Shown here: in pieces, positions 43,531-51,680 of the stretch
Position numbering within the stretch: the stretch's first letter is position 1
How the letters are laid out: each line of letters begins with the position of its first letter
Origin: Anaerolineaceae bacterium UBA6086
GTDB taxonomy: Bacteria; Chloroflexota; Anaerolineae; Anaerolineales; Anaerolineaceae
Direction of reading: 5' to 3'
Assembly (NCBI GenBank): GCA_002436005.1
Contig: DIXG01000075.1
Span: 6,582-70,581, forward strand
DNA length: 64,000 nucleotides
Program-made: the position numbers and the translations under genes
The notes under the pieces: generated by a model
What the model saw: only the letters and a program-made list of their open reading frames with translations
What the model was told of the DNA's origin: nothing
Databases searched by the model: none

Positions 43531-44517
43531 TTAGTAGGGTTGTAGCAGCCTGGCAGGACCTGCCGGCACACCCTTAAGCACGTCGATGATGCCCGTAATC
43601 TGCCGCAGACGGCTCAGCACCTCTGGCATCGCCTCTTGCAGGCAAATGACGTGCACATTCGGTCCGGCATCCAGGGTGTAGGTGACCGGGATACCTTCTG
43701 CCCGCCAGTCCCTGACCGAGAGCATGATCGCCAAGGATTGGGGGTGCCAGTAAAACAGGGGAGGATGTGAGGTCATCATGACGGCGTGCATCAGATTGCT
43801 ATCTTGCTCGGTGACCTGTGCAAGCGCATCAAAATCCCGGTTGAGAATGGCAGAGCGGCAGAGTTCCAGCCTTCTGGGCGCGTCCTGAATGCGCGCAGCC
43901 TGGAGAGGGCTGGTGTCGGCACCCAGCATGCCAGCCTCAGAACCAACCTGTTTGTGCTGATCACTGAGGATTGCAACCAGATCGACCAGTGCCCAGTGGT
44001 TTTTCGATGCAATGGAAAATGCATACGATTCCCCGGTGTCTTCGTTGGTGCGCCACTCAACAAATCCACCCGGAACAGAACGGCAGGCAGAGCCGGAACC
44101 AAAGCGTGCCAACCTTGAAAGCGCTTCTTCAGATAGGTTCAGCCCCAGTCCAGCGGTGCCCGCCAGAGCCAGGGCAGCAAAAGCCGATGCAGAGGACGCA
44201 ATCCCAGCGCCGATGGGGAAGTTATTTTCGCTGTCAATATGCGCATACAGGTTCGCCCCAGCCATCTTCCGGATGCGGTCTAAAAATTGGCTCATGCGGG
44301 AGAGCGGCTCACCTTCAACGCGCTCACCATTCAGTGTGAGGGTATCGGATGTTAGCTGCGGATCATACGCTACTGAGGTGCGGGTGGACAGGCAGCCAAT
44401 ATTCATCGAAATCGAATCGTTGGAAGGCAGCTTGCGTTCTTCATCTCTGATCCCCCAGTATTTGATGAAGGCGATATTGGGGTGGGCTATTGCTGCGGCT
44501 TTCATCGGCTTCATCAT
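43531..44517 (-). CDS. mvaD: Diphosphomevalonate (or phosphomevalonate) decarboxylase, GHMP family
   Basis: Family enzymes phosphorylate the tertiary hydroxyl of mevalonate diphosphate (or monophosphate) and decarboxylate it to IPP (or isopentenyl phosphate). Signatures: HPNIAFIKYWGIRDE with Lys19, the ATP loop PIGAGIASSASAFAAL (101-116), the phosphate-binding GSGSACRS (Arg146), and the catalytic Asp283 in TLDAGPN. All key decarboxylase residues are therefore kept. In the Chloroflexi genus Roseiflexus the homologue has been reported to act on the monophosphate; sequence alone does not decide here. It starts 4 bp after the M48 protease gene and lies in the same direction as the AcnX/UbiD/UbiX genes. 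The start may be the ATG at 44517 or 44505. Confidence 0.85.
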   Translation of the reverse strand: MMKPMKAAAIAHPNIAFIKYWGIRDEERKLPSNDSISMNIGCLSTRTSVAYDPQLTSDTLTLNGERVEGEPLSRMSQFLDRIRKMAGANLYAHIDSENNFPIGAGIASSASAFAALALAGTAGLGLNLSEEALSRLARFGSGSACRSVPGGFVEWRTNEDTGESYAFSIASKNHWALVDLVAILSDQHKQVGSEAGMLGADTSPLQAARIQDAPRRLELCRSAILNRDFDALAQVTEQDSNLMHAVMMTSHPPLFYWHPQSLAIMLSVRDWRAEGIPVTYTLDAGPNVHVICLQEAMPEVLSRLRQITGIIDVLKGVPAGPARLLQPY

Positions 44518-44521
44518 TGTC

Positions 44522-45661
44522 TCACGCGTTTTGCCAGTTCTCTGCCTTCTGGATACGTTCGTTCAGGGGCGGGTGGTTGTAGAACAGGAAAACCACCCAG
44601 GGCTCCGGGTCCACATCGCCCAGGTTTTGGTTAGCGAGCCGGGTGAACGCAGAGGCAAAGGCGCGGGATTTGCCGGTGGTTTGCAGGGCAAAATCGTCCG
44701 CTTTCCCTTCGCGCCAGCGCGAAAAGGCGTTTTCGATTGGCATGGTGACCAGCTGGTAGAGCGAGAGCAGGATCATCAGGGCAGGCAAACCAGCCGGGTC
44801 TGCCACTCCTGATAGCCCAAAGGTTTGAATCGCCCAGTTCATGGCCAGGGAGACCAGGAATAAACCCAACCCGGTGAGCAGGGTGCCAAAACCGATCAGC
44901 CAGGCAAAATCTTTGTGTATGTGGTGTCCAAGCTCATGTGCCAGGATGGTCTCAATTTCATCATCGGTGAACTCGGCAACCAATGTGTCCCCAAGCACAA
45001 TGCGGCGGGTATTGCCCAAACCTGTCAGGAAAGCATTTGCCTGCTTGGTGCGGCGGGACATGTCCATCTTGAAGACACCTCGCACATGGGTGTTGTGCTT
45101 TTTTGCAAGGTTGATCAGCCGTTTTGCCAGATCGGCGTGTTCTTCTCCCAGCGGGGTGAATTTATTGAAGATCGGCATGAAGATCACAGGCGCCAGGTTT
45201 GTCATTAACACGCTGAAAAACAGCATACCGCCTGTCAGCCACAGCCACCAGTTATCACCTGTAATTCGCAGCGCCAGGTAGATCAGTTCAATCAGGATCA
45301 GTCCCATAACCGCACCCACGGCAAGGTTTTTAAGCTGATCAAAGATCCAATTTTTGCGCGTTTGGGTGGAAAGATCATAACGGTGGGGCAGGATAAAACC
45401 TGCATAGTAACCCAGTGGCAGGTTGATCAGGAAATAGATGCCGGCGAAGACCGCGATAAATCCGGCAACGATGAACCAATCATTGTTCACAATTTCCGCC
45501 AACCAGGCGCGCAGCCCAACTGACCAGCCGGTCACAAGCCAAATGAGGGCATACAGCAGGTTGGTGGTTTCATCCACCACCCACAGGCGGCGTTTGATCC
45601 GGGCATATTGTTTGGCTTGTTTCTGGCGTTCCGGGTCCAGAGTGGTGAAAGGTTGTTCCAT
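44522..45661 (-). CDS. M48-family integral-membrane zinc protease (Ste24-like)
   Basis: A 379-residue membrane protease. Six or seven helices are visible, with the zinc motif HELGHHIHKDF at about residue 240 in ILAHELGHH, and the third ligand region EGKADDFALQ near 320. N-terminal helices plus FNKFTPL and SRRTKQANAFLTGLGNTRRIVLGDTL match the Ste24/CAAX-protease-1 subtype rather than HtpX. Bacterial members do quality control of membrane proteins. It sits between ubiX and mvaD (gaps 33 and 4 bp), so it is cotranscribed with isoprenoid genes; whether it handles prenylated proteins is unknown. Confidence 0.9.
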   Translation of the reverse strand: MEQPFTTLDPERQKQAKQYARIKRRLWVVDETTNLLYALIWLVTGWSVGLRAWLAEIVNNDWFIVAGFIAVFAGIYFLINLPLGYYAGFILPHRYDLSTQTRKNWIFDQLKNLAVGAVMGLILIELIYLALRITGDNWWLWLTGGMLFFSVLMTNLAPVIFMPIFNKFTPLGEEHADLAKRLINLAKKHNTHVRGVFKMDMSRRTKQANAFLTGLGNTRRIVLGDTLVAEFTDDEIETILAHELGHHIHKDFAWLIGFGTLLTGLGLFLVSLAMNWAIQTFGLSGVADPAGLPALMILLSLYQLVTMPIENAFSRWREGKADDFALQTTGKSRAFASAFTRLANQNLGDVDPEPWVVFLFYNHPPLNERIQKAENWQNA

Positions 45662-45694
45662 AAGAAATCCAAATCTCTATTTTTTGATTGAGTT

Positions 45695-46273
45695 TTATTG
45701 TTCGGTTTTTTCTTGCCAGGGTTGAAAAAGGCTATTTTGAATCCCGATCCGGTCCAACATTCGCCCCACCGTGGCATCCACCAGGTCCTCAATGGTCTGC
45801 GGCTTTTGATAGAAAGCCGGGATGGGCGGAAAGATGATTGCGCCTGCCTGTGCCGCCAGGGTCATCAGACGCAGGTGACCGCTGTGCAAGGGGGTCTCTC
45901 GCACCGCCAATAAGAGCGGGTGCCCTTCCTTCAGGCAGACATCCGCGGCGCGCTGGATCAGGTTCTCTGTGTAGCTATTGGCAATGCCTGAAAGGGTTTT
46001 GATGGAGCAGGGAACGACCAGCATGCCTTCGGTTCTGAAGGAACCGGAAGCAATCGTCGCGCCGAGATCATCCGGTTGATAGACATGATTTGCCAGTGAA
46101 AGGACGGTTTCGATTGTTTCATCCGTTTCCTCCCGGATCACCCTGGCGCCCATCTGACTGATCACGCAGTGAACCTCCACCTGGAGCGCTTTGAGTGCGC
46201 GCAGCGTGCGCAGTCCGTAGATGGCGCCGCTGGCGCCGGTGATGGCAAGGATGATGCGTTTGTGATATTTCAT
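45695..46273 (-). CDS. ubiX: Flavin prenyltransferase UbiX
   Basis: UbiX joins dimethylallyl phosphate to FMN, making the prenyl-FMN cofactor that UbiD-family decarboxylases need. The 192-residue length is standard. Motifs: ILAITGASGAIYGLRTLRAL (FMN loop), MLVVPCSIKTLSGIANSYTENLIQRAADVCLKEGHPLLL, RETPLHSGHLRLMTLAAQAGAIIFPPIPAFYQ, and the C-terminal DATVGRMLDRIGI. The start is the ATG at 46273; the open frame extends upstream without family resemblance. A TATAAT box ends 6 nt before the ATG. A UbiD-family gene is three genes upstream, with the AcnX genes between them. Confidence 0.96.
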   Translation of the reverse strand: MKYHKRIILAITGASGAIYGLRTLRALKALQVEVHCVISQMGARVIREETDETIETVLSLANHVYQPDDLGATIASGSFRTEGMLVVPCSIKTLSGIANSYTENLIQRAADVCLKEGHPLLLAVRETPLHSGHLRLMTLAAQAGAIIFPPIPAFYQKPQTIEDLVDATVGRMLDRIGIQNSLFQPWQEKTEQ

Positions 46274-46279
46274 GATGGA

Positions 46280-46285
46280 ATTATA
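46280..46285 (-). promoter_or_regulatory. TATAAT box immediately before ubiX
   Basis: On the minus strand TATAAT is followed by 6 nt and the ubiX ATG, with no Shine-Dalgarno sequence. It would start transcription at or near the ATG (leaderless). No good -35 box at 16-18 nt. Confidence 0.4.
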
Positions 46286-46301
46286 CTGGTTTTTGGGCGC
46301 T

Positions 46302-46688
46302 TCAACCCATGAGGATGCCCTGATCTGCATCGACCGAAACCCGATCACCCGTGTGCAGCTGGCTGAGATCCACCCGGTCAATGCAGGGGATTTCCGCAAT
46401 GATGCATCCCACCGCAGTGATGGTTTCTGTTTCTGCGTTCACGATGGCGAGCGGGGCGCAGTTGTTCTTTTTCAGGCGGTAAAGCACATAAGACCCCACG
46501 GTAGATCCTTTGCCGCGCGGATAAACCAGCACCTTTCCTGCAATCGTTTGTCCTTCCAGGTCATGCCCGGCTTCGGTGATCACCCCGGTTTGCGGGTCAA
46601 CGCCGCCGTAAAAGGAGATGCCCATCTTACTGACCAGGGCGAAGCCCTGCGCTTGACCCGGGAAAATGGTGCGTCCTTCGAGTTTCAT
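46302..46688 (-). CDS. Aconitase X small subunit (DUF126), candidate phosphomevalonate dehydratase small subunit
   Basis: A 128-residue beta-rich 'swivel' domain protein. The typical blocks are GRTIFPGQAQGFALVSKMGISFYGGVD, the loop GKGSTVGSYVLYRL with the catalytic Ser region, and the end IPCIDRVDLSQLHTGDRVSVDAD. In archaea the homologue forms phosphomevalonate dehydratase with the large subunit, turning mevalonate 5-phosphate into trans-anhydromevalonate 5-phosphate; other bacterial AcnX act on hydroxyproline. The start codon overlaps the large-subunit stop by 4 bp (46685-46688), so the two are made together. The UbiD/UbiX neighbourhood favours the mevalonate role. Confidence 0.85.
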   Translation of the reverse strand: MKLEGRTIFPGQAQGFALVSKMGISFYGGVDPQTGVITEAGHDLEGQTIAGKVLVYPRGKGSTVGSYVLYRLKKNNCAPLAIVNAETETITAVGCIIAEIPCIDRVDLSQLHTGDRVSVDADQGILMG

Positions 46689-47887
46689 TGGGTTGCCTCC
46701 CGGATGACTTGGTCAAAGGACAGCAGACGGGTTTTGAAGTGATTCTTGGCATAGGCGTAATAACAGGCTTTTGCGGAGTCGGTTGCCATGGCTATGAAGC
46801 GGCCTTCGATGGGGGCTACCACACAGCAGGTATCTGTGGCAAATTTGGCGCCGGCAGCCTCGATGATCTGTGTGTATCCCATCCGGTCAGCCATGCCTTT
46901 CACCGGTCGTGAAGTTGTGATCCAGAATTCTTTGGTAACTCGTTTACCTTCTATTAGCTGCGCAATGCGTTGGATTTCTTTCAAGCTGAGATGCGGGCAG
47001 CCCAGGCTGACAAAGTCCACCTCTTCTGCAGTTGTCTGAAGCAAGTCTGCCCTGGCTTGATCCAGTTCCCTCTGATGGATGACGAGGTCTGCAGGCGGAA
47101 TTTCAAAGGCGTTTGCTTCAGGTGTGAGCCCTGGGATGTGGAACAGTGCCACGCCACCATAAGTGGCAATGCTGGCACAAAAGGATTTGAGTGTTTCCAA
47201 ACTGGCTTCGGTGATCCCTGTGATGAGGGGTACCAGCTGTGCCAGTTTAAGGGATTGCAGGCGATCGCCAATCGCTTTGCCCAGGGCGCCGAAATCGTGG
47301 GTGCCGGAGAGACTGGCATCCACCCTGACATGGACGGTGGGCTGCCGGTTTTGATCGAGATGGTAGTTATAGGCAGGGGTGCGCCCGGTGAGCGCTGCCG
47401 CCAGTGCCGAAGGTCCGCCCTCGCGGTTGGTGCGGGCGCCGAGAACCGAGTTGGCAAAACAGACAGCACTGCTTTCTGCCCAGGCAATATGTTCCCCAAA
47501 GCGGGGCAGGTTGCCAAACAGGTAAGGGGTGCAAGAACAAGTGGTGATCACGCCCATTTTCTCGAAAGCCGACAGCACACGGCGCTGATTTTCAGCAAAG
47601 GCTTCATCGATTCCCAGGGCGCGGTAGTTTTCAACATCCATCCCTGCCGGGTTGAGTGTGGTGAGCACCTGGGCTTTTCCGCCGCCCTCCGCCATGTCCG
47701 CCAGCCATTCCAGCCCGGCTTCGCCCAGGTTCGCATAGCTGACGCCAGAGATCTGCACAGACGTGATCGGCAGCATATGCTTGGCGCCGTAGATTCGTCC
47801 CAGCGTTTCGAGGATGCGCATGGCTTTTTGGGCGGCTGGGCCGGAGCTGCCAGCCAGGATGGCGTTTTCTTCAGGTGTCAGATGCAT
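46685..47887 (-). CDS. Aconitase X large subunit (DUF521), candidate phosphomevalonate dehydratase large subunit
   Basis: A 400-residue catalytic subunit of the AcnX type. The N-terminus (LTPEENAILAGSSGPAAQKAMRILETLGRIYGA), HVRVDASLSG and the TCSCTPYL motif match the family. Cysteines able to bind the iron-sulfur cluster are Cys117/Cys119, Cys297 (SLGCPHLS) and Cys354/Cys355 (TDTCCVVAPI). Length and separate small subunit correspond to the two-subunit form used by archaeal phosphomevalonate dehydratase, as opposed to the fused bacterial type. It starts 57 bp after the UbiD-family stop. Its role in a mevalonate route is inferred from neighbours; a hydroxyproline or unknown dehydratase is the alternative. 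Confidence 0.85.
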   Translation of the reverse strand: MHLTPEENAILAGSSGPAAQKAMRILETLGRIYGAKHMLPITSVQISGVSYANLGEAGLEWLADMAEGGGKAQVLTTLNPAGMDVENYRALGIDEAFAENQRRVLSAFEKMGVITTCSCTPYLFGNLPRFGEHIAWAESSAVCFANSVLGARTNREGGPSALAAALTGRTPAYNYHLDQNRQPTVHVRVDASLSGTHDFGALGKAIGDRLQSLKLAQLVPLITGITEASLETLKSFCASIATYGGVALFHIPGLTPEANAFEIPPADLVIHQRELDQARADLLQTTAEEVDFVSLGCPHLSLKEIQRIAQLIEGKRVTKEFWITTSRPVKGMADRMGYTQIIEAAGAKFATDTCCVVAPIEGRFIAMATDSAKACYYAYAKNHFKTRLLSFDQVIREATQ

Positions 47888-47944
47888 GGTGTTCTCAAGG
47901 GGTGAGTGGTGAAGGATGAATTGGGCATAGGAATCCTGTTTCGC

Positions 47945-49258
47945 TCAGTCGGAGGGCTCGTTCAAAAAGTCGGACAGGTCAACGTTAGGAAAGCTGACCC
48001 TGGCAAAGTGCTTGCCCGCGGTCGCCAGTGGGGCGGTCAGGTCATAGCCGACTTTGCATGTTTCGTAAGTGCCAGGTTCGGCGCTGGGGTCCAATGAGGA
48101 GCCGCGCTCGCGTCCCAGCCAGACCAGGTCCCGATCTGCCTGGAAGCGGGTTGCCATCGCCCATTCCACGGATAAGGGATCGTAGATATCGATATCCTCA
48201 TCCACCACAAAAATGTGTTTACAGGACCTGTGCCCGCGTGCAGCTGCCTCGATCGCCTTACGTCCGTCCTCCTCATGCTCCTTGCGGATTTTGATGATGG
48301 CGTGCAGCCAGGAACAGCCGCCGGGGTTGACGTTGACATCCAGGCACTTGACCACCTGGCTCACCTCCCGAAAGATGGTGGGTTCGCGCGGCATACCCAT
48401 CAGCAGCTTGTGCTCCAATCCGCCGGGGAGGAGCGCATGCCAGACCGGTTCAGCGCGGTGTGTGATGCATTTTACCTGCAGCACGGGTTCCTGCCGGATG
48501 ACGTCCGGGGTCTCAGTCAGGTCTACAAAAGGACCTTCGGCATGACGGCGGTCACGGAAAACTGTGCCTTCGATAACAAATTCTGCCTGTGCCGGGATAA
48601 GTAAATTTGAAGTTTGGGCACGAACCACCTGGAAAGGTTCCAGCGTGTTGGCTATTTCCAATTCATTTTGGCCGAGTTCGACGGAGGTTGCAGCCGCAAC
48701 CAGGATATGGGGCGCCACCCCCACACAAATCGCCACATCCACCTCGCCCAGATCCTGCAAGAAAGTGTCAAAGTTGCGGGTTTGCACCACGCGCACCGCC
48801 ATTTCCGTGGCTGAAAACTGCATGCAGCGGTGAAAATCCAGATTTTGACCGTGGATTGGGTGCCCGGCAACCATCACACCGGAGCTGATGTAATTTCCGC
48901 CGTCGCCCTCACAGTGGAACAGGATCGGGAGATCATCCAGGTTAGGATTTTCGATGACCACCCCCTGGCAGGGCGCCTGTGCTGTGATCGATGGCACGGA
49001 AGGGTTCTCGATAGCATGCGAGAGGGTGGGAATGATGTCCTCTACCGCAATCCCCAGGTAATCGGCGAAGCTCTTTTTGGTGCAAAACAGGTTTCCCATG
49101 ATTGAAAAGGTGGAATCCGTCACCTGGGAGAAGAGCACGGGCTGGGGTTCCAGTGCTTTAAGGATGCCCGCTGCCTGCAGATGCCTGGATACTGGCTTTT
49201 TGATCTCGATGCGTGAACCCTGCTGTGCAATATTCTTTAAATAGTCTCTCAGTGACAT
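47945..49258 (-). CDS. UbiD-family prenyl-FMN decarboxylase, candidate anhydromevalonate phosphate decarboxylase
   Basis: A 437-residue decarboxylase, shorter than E. coli UbiD (~500) and nearer the archaeal anhydromevalonate phosphate decarboxylase. Visible features: the prFMN/metal segment GDGGNYISSGVMVA (Asn122), the HRAEPVWHALLPGG stretch, and the acidic catalytic motif EGPFVDLTE (Glu241, Asp246, Glu249). The N-terminus (MSLRDYLKNIAQQGSRIEI) is typical. It is the first gene of the cluster, with an extended -10 promoter and AAGGAA before the ATG. In the archaeal route it makes isopentenyl phosphate from trans-anhydromevalonate phosphate. Alternatives are 4-hydroxybenzoate or another aromatic acid decarboxylase, but no quinone gene is near. 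Confidence 0.85.
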   Translation of the reverse strand: MSLRDYLKNIAQQGSRIEIKKPVSRHLQAAGILKALEPQPVLFSQVTDSTFSIMGNLFCTKKSFADYLGIAVEDIIPTLSHAIENPSVPSITAQAPCQGVVIENPNLDDLPILFHCEGDGGNYISSGVMVAGHPIHGQNLDFHRCMQFSATEMAVRVVQTRNFDTFLQDLGEVDVAICVGVAPHILVAAATSVELGQNELEIANTLEPFQVVRAQTSNLLIPAQAEFVIEGTVFRDRRHAEGPFVDLTETPDVIRQEPVLQVKCITHRAEPVWHALLPGGLEHKLLMGMPREPTIFREVSQVVKCLDVNVNPGGCSWLHAIIKIRKEHEEDGRKAIEAAARGHRSCKHIFVVDEDIDIYDPLSVEWAMATRFQADRDLVWLGRERGSSLDPSAEPGTYETCKVGYDLTAPLATAGKHFARVSFPNVDLSDFLNEPSD

Positions 49259-49286
49259 GGCAATTCCTTCAATCTATTCTGTTTGA

Positions 49287-49295
49287 ATTATAGCA
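49287..49295 (-). promoter_or_regulatory. Extended -10 promoter of the UbiD/AcnX/UbiX cluster
   Basis: On the minus strand TGCTATAAT (TGn plus perfect TATAAT) lies 28 nt before the UbiD-family ATG. The -35 region is G/C-rich and poor. The leader would be about 20 nt long and contains the AAGGAA ribosome-binding site. Confidence 0.6.
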
Positions 49296-49424
49296 GGAAA
49301 GGGGGGGCGTTTTCGCGTCGGTAAGCGCCAGATGCAGTTGGTACGACTCTTGCTCTATAAGAATCAGTTCGAGAAACGGAATTGTGATTCAAATTGAAAT
49401 GCTGGCTATTTACGGGAGCTTCAG

Positions 49425-51611
49425 ATGAGAAAGAAATCTGTGATTACAAAAGGTACGATCATTCTGATCGGCGTGATCCTGGTCATGTTTTTGGCTTCCG
49501 GTTTTTTTCCACGCCTGACAGGCAAGAAAGATGGACCGGAGATTGATCCGGAGCTTGTTTCCAGGGCAAAAGTTTCTGAGGATCTTGATTACCTGATCTA
49601 TTTTGAAGATAAGGCAGATCTTTCTGGAGCGGAAGAACTTACCTGGGAAGAACGGGGCTGGTTCGTCTACAACGCATTGACCGCCCAGGCAGACCGATCC
49701 CAGGCTGGCGTGCGGGCTTTTTTAGATCGACGCGGGGTCTCTTATCAGTCATTCTGGATCCAGAATGTGATTGCGGTGGAGGCTTCAAGCAGCACCACGC
49801 TGTATGGGTTAACCAAGTTTGTTGAGATCCAATCGCTGCAGTCCGTTCCCCAGGTGTTCATCGAAGACCCGTTGGAAAAGCAAGTGGAGAAATCAGCAGA
49901 AATTCAAACAGCAACAGACAACCTGCTGCACATCCGGGCAGATCAAGCCTGGGCACTTGGTTTTCAGGGCGAGGATTTTGTGGTTGGGAGCATCGATTCA
50001 GGGGTGCGCTATACCCACGAAGCGCTGGCTGATACCTATCGTGGCAATTTGGGGAATGGCGCTTTTGACCACAATTACAGCTGGTGGGATGCGGTGGGCG
50101 GCAAGGATGCGGCTTATGATGATCATGGGCACGGCAGCCACACCACCGGCATCATGGTTGGCACCGAGGGGGATCAAACCAGGATTGGGATCGCACCTGA
50201 GGCAAGCTGGATCGCGTGTAAGGCGATCAGTGGGAGCGGTTTTGGTTATGGCTGGGATTTCCTGGAGTGCGGGCAGTTTATGCTGGCGCCCTGGGATCTG
50301 GAAGGTCAGCACTCAAACCCATCGCTGCGCCCCCATGTGGTCAATAACTCCTGGGGCAGCTGTGCCACAACCTACTCCGATTGGTATGAGGATACGATTG
50401 ATGCCTGGCTGGCTGCCGGGATTTACCCCGTCTTTTCGAACGGGAACGCTGGCAACTGCAGCCTTTCCTCACCGCCTGGCTTGAATACGGTTGGTAACCC
50501 GGCAAGGTCCTATCACGTTACCGCGGTGGGGTCCACGGGCAAAGCTAACGGACTGTATGCCGATCATTCCAACTGGGGTCCGACCGACAGCGAGGACGTT
50601 CTCAATCCTGCGGGGTATCCCTGGATCAAGCCTCAGGTGGTTGCCCCGGGATTGGGGATCCGATCGGCAGTCGCTTCTGCAGATGATGCCTATGCCTATT
50701 GGGGCGGCACCTCGATGGCGGCGCCGCATGCAGCAGGGCTGGTCGCGCTGATGTGGGGGGCGGGTGATTGCCTGGTGGGTGATTATGTGACTACGGAGTC
50801 ACTCATGCAGGACAGCGCTGTTCCGATCCCGTATGATACGGGTAATGGGGATGAGGGACCGGGAAATGTGCCCAACCATGCCACTGGCTGGGGAGAGATC
50901 GACGCACTGGCAGCGGTGAGCGCGGCGCGGGACTATTGCCATCAAGGCAGAGTGCCAGTCTCCATTATGGGCAGGGTGATTGACGGTAGCGGTCACAGCT
51001 ATCCGCTGTATGCAAAAATCAGCCTGGTCTCTGCCAGTCATCAAGTGCAGATATTCACCAATCCCTTTGATGGAACTTACAGTGCGACCGTTTATGAGGG
51101 CATGGTTTATGACCTGGTGATTGCCTCTCTAATAGACGGATATTACGCTGTTGCGGAAATGGGTCTTGTTTTTGATGGGGATACCGTCTGGCGGGAAGAT
51201 GCCTTGAAGGTTCGACAGGAATGCCTGGCGCCGGGCTATGTGCTTTCCGGTGGGGTCTGCGAGAAAATCCCCGGGGGCGTTGTCGCTGGATTTGTGACAG
51301 ATATTGGCTCGGAAATGCCACTGACTGGGGTGACCGTGAGCAGCGCTGGTTCACACACCTACACCATCGCCACACCAAATGACCGCACGCTGCGAGATGG
51401 TTTCTACTGGCTGTTTTTACCCATGTGCAGCGAGTGCGAGGGTGTTGAACTTTTAGCCGAGAGACGGTTTTATCTGCGGGAAAGTGCTGAGGTTGTGCTT
51501 TCCCCAGGCGAAGTCATCCGGCAGGATTTCAGGATTGAGAGCTGCTGGCACAAGTTGGCGATGATCCTCCAGCAGACAGTTGACTGGCTGCTTGGGCTGA
51601 TCCGGCGCTGA
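49425..51611 (+). CDS. Secreted or membrane-anchored subtilisin-like (S8) serine protease
   Basis: A 728-residue protease with an N-terminal signal anchor (basic start, helix ~8-28), a pro-domain to about residue 180, and an S8 catalytic domain. The triad is Asp191 in GSIDSGV, His236 in HGHGSHTTG, and Ser430 in GGTSMAAPHAAG; an oxyanion Asn is in SNGNAG. An additional Cys-rich layout (CKAISG, CGQF, SWGSCAT, NCSL) suggests disulfides. From ~520 two carboxypeptidase-regulatory-like or Ig-like beta domains follow (VSIMGRVIDGSGHSYPLYAKISL; VVAGFVTDIGSEMPLTGVTV). It probably degrades extracellular protein, matching the peptide importer in this genome. GGGAG precedes the ATG. Confidence 0.92.
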   Translation: MRKKSVITKGTIILIGVILVMFLASGFFPRLTGKKDGPEIDPELVSRAKVSEDLDYLIYFEDKADLSGAEELTWEERGWFVYNALTAQADRSQAGVRAFLDRRGVSYQSFWIQNVIAVEASSSTTLYGLTKFVEIQSLQSVPQVFIEDPLEKQVEKSAEIQTATDNLLHIRADQAWALGFQGEDFVVGSIDSGVRYTHEALADTYRGNLGNGAFDHNYSWWDAVGGKDAAYDDHGHGSHTTGIMVGTEGDQTRIGIAPEASWIACKAISGSGFGYGWDFLECGQFMLAPWDLEGQHSNPSLRPHVVNNSWGSCATTYSDWYEDTIDAWLAAGIYPVFSNGNAGNCSLSSPPGLNTVGNPARSYHVTAVGSTGKANGLYADHSNWGPTDSEDVLNPAGYPWIKPQVVAPGLGIRSAVASADDAYAYWGGTSMAAPHAAGLVALMWGAGDCLVGDYVTTESLMQDSAVPIPYDTGNGDEGPGNVPNHATGWGEIDALAAVSAARDYCHQGRVPVSIMGRVIDGSGHSYPLYAKISLVSASHQVQIFTNPFDGTYSATVYEGMVYDLVIASLIDGYYAVAEMGLVFDGDTVWREDALKVRQECLAPGYVLSGGVCEKIPGGVVAGFVTDIGSEMPLTGVTVSSAGSHTYTIATPNDRTLRDGFYWLFLPMCSECEGVELLAERRFYLRESAEVVLSPGEVIRQDFRIESCWHKLAMILQQTVDWLLGLIRR

Positions 51612-51667
51612 CCCGTCGTTAACACGGCGTAGACCCGAATCCAGCATCCAATCCCCATCCCGCCCGG

Positions 51668-51673
51668 TATAAT
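51668..51673 (+). promoter_or_regulatory. TATAAT box inside an inverted repeat before the 136-residue gene
   Basis: TATAAT ends 7 nt before the ATG at 51681. It is flanked by the inverted repeat CCCGC (51659-51663) and GCGGG (51676-51680), which could be an operator. A leaderless start at 51681 is likely. Confidence 0.45.
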
Positions 51674-51680
51674 GAGCGGG

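Noticed and set aside
46970..47905. Plus-strand frame of 311 codons opposite AcnX large subunit
   Set aside because: The minus-strand protein has clear family motifs; the plus-strand translation has none.
47945..49258. Housekeeping UbiD of ubiquinone synthesis
   Set aside because: Shorter than E. coli UbiD, no quinone genes nearby, and immediately next to aconitase X genes; the mevalonate role is preferred though not proven.
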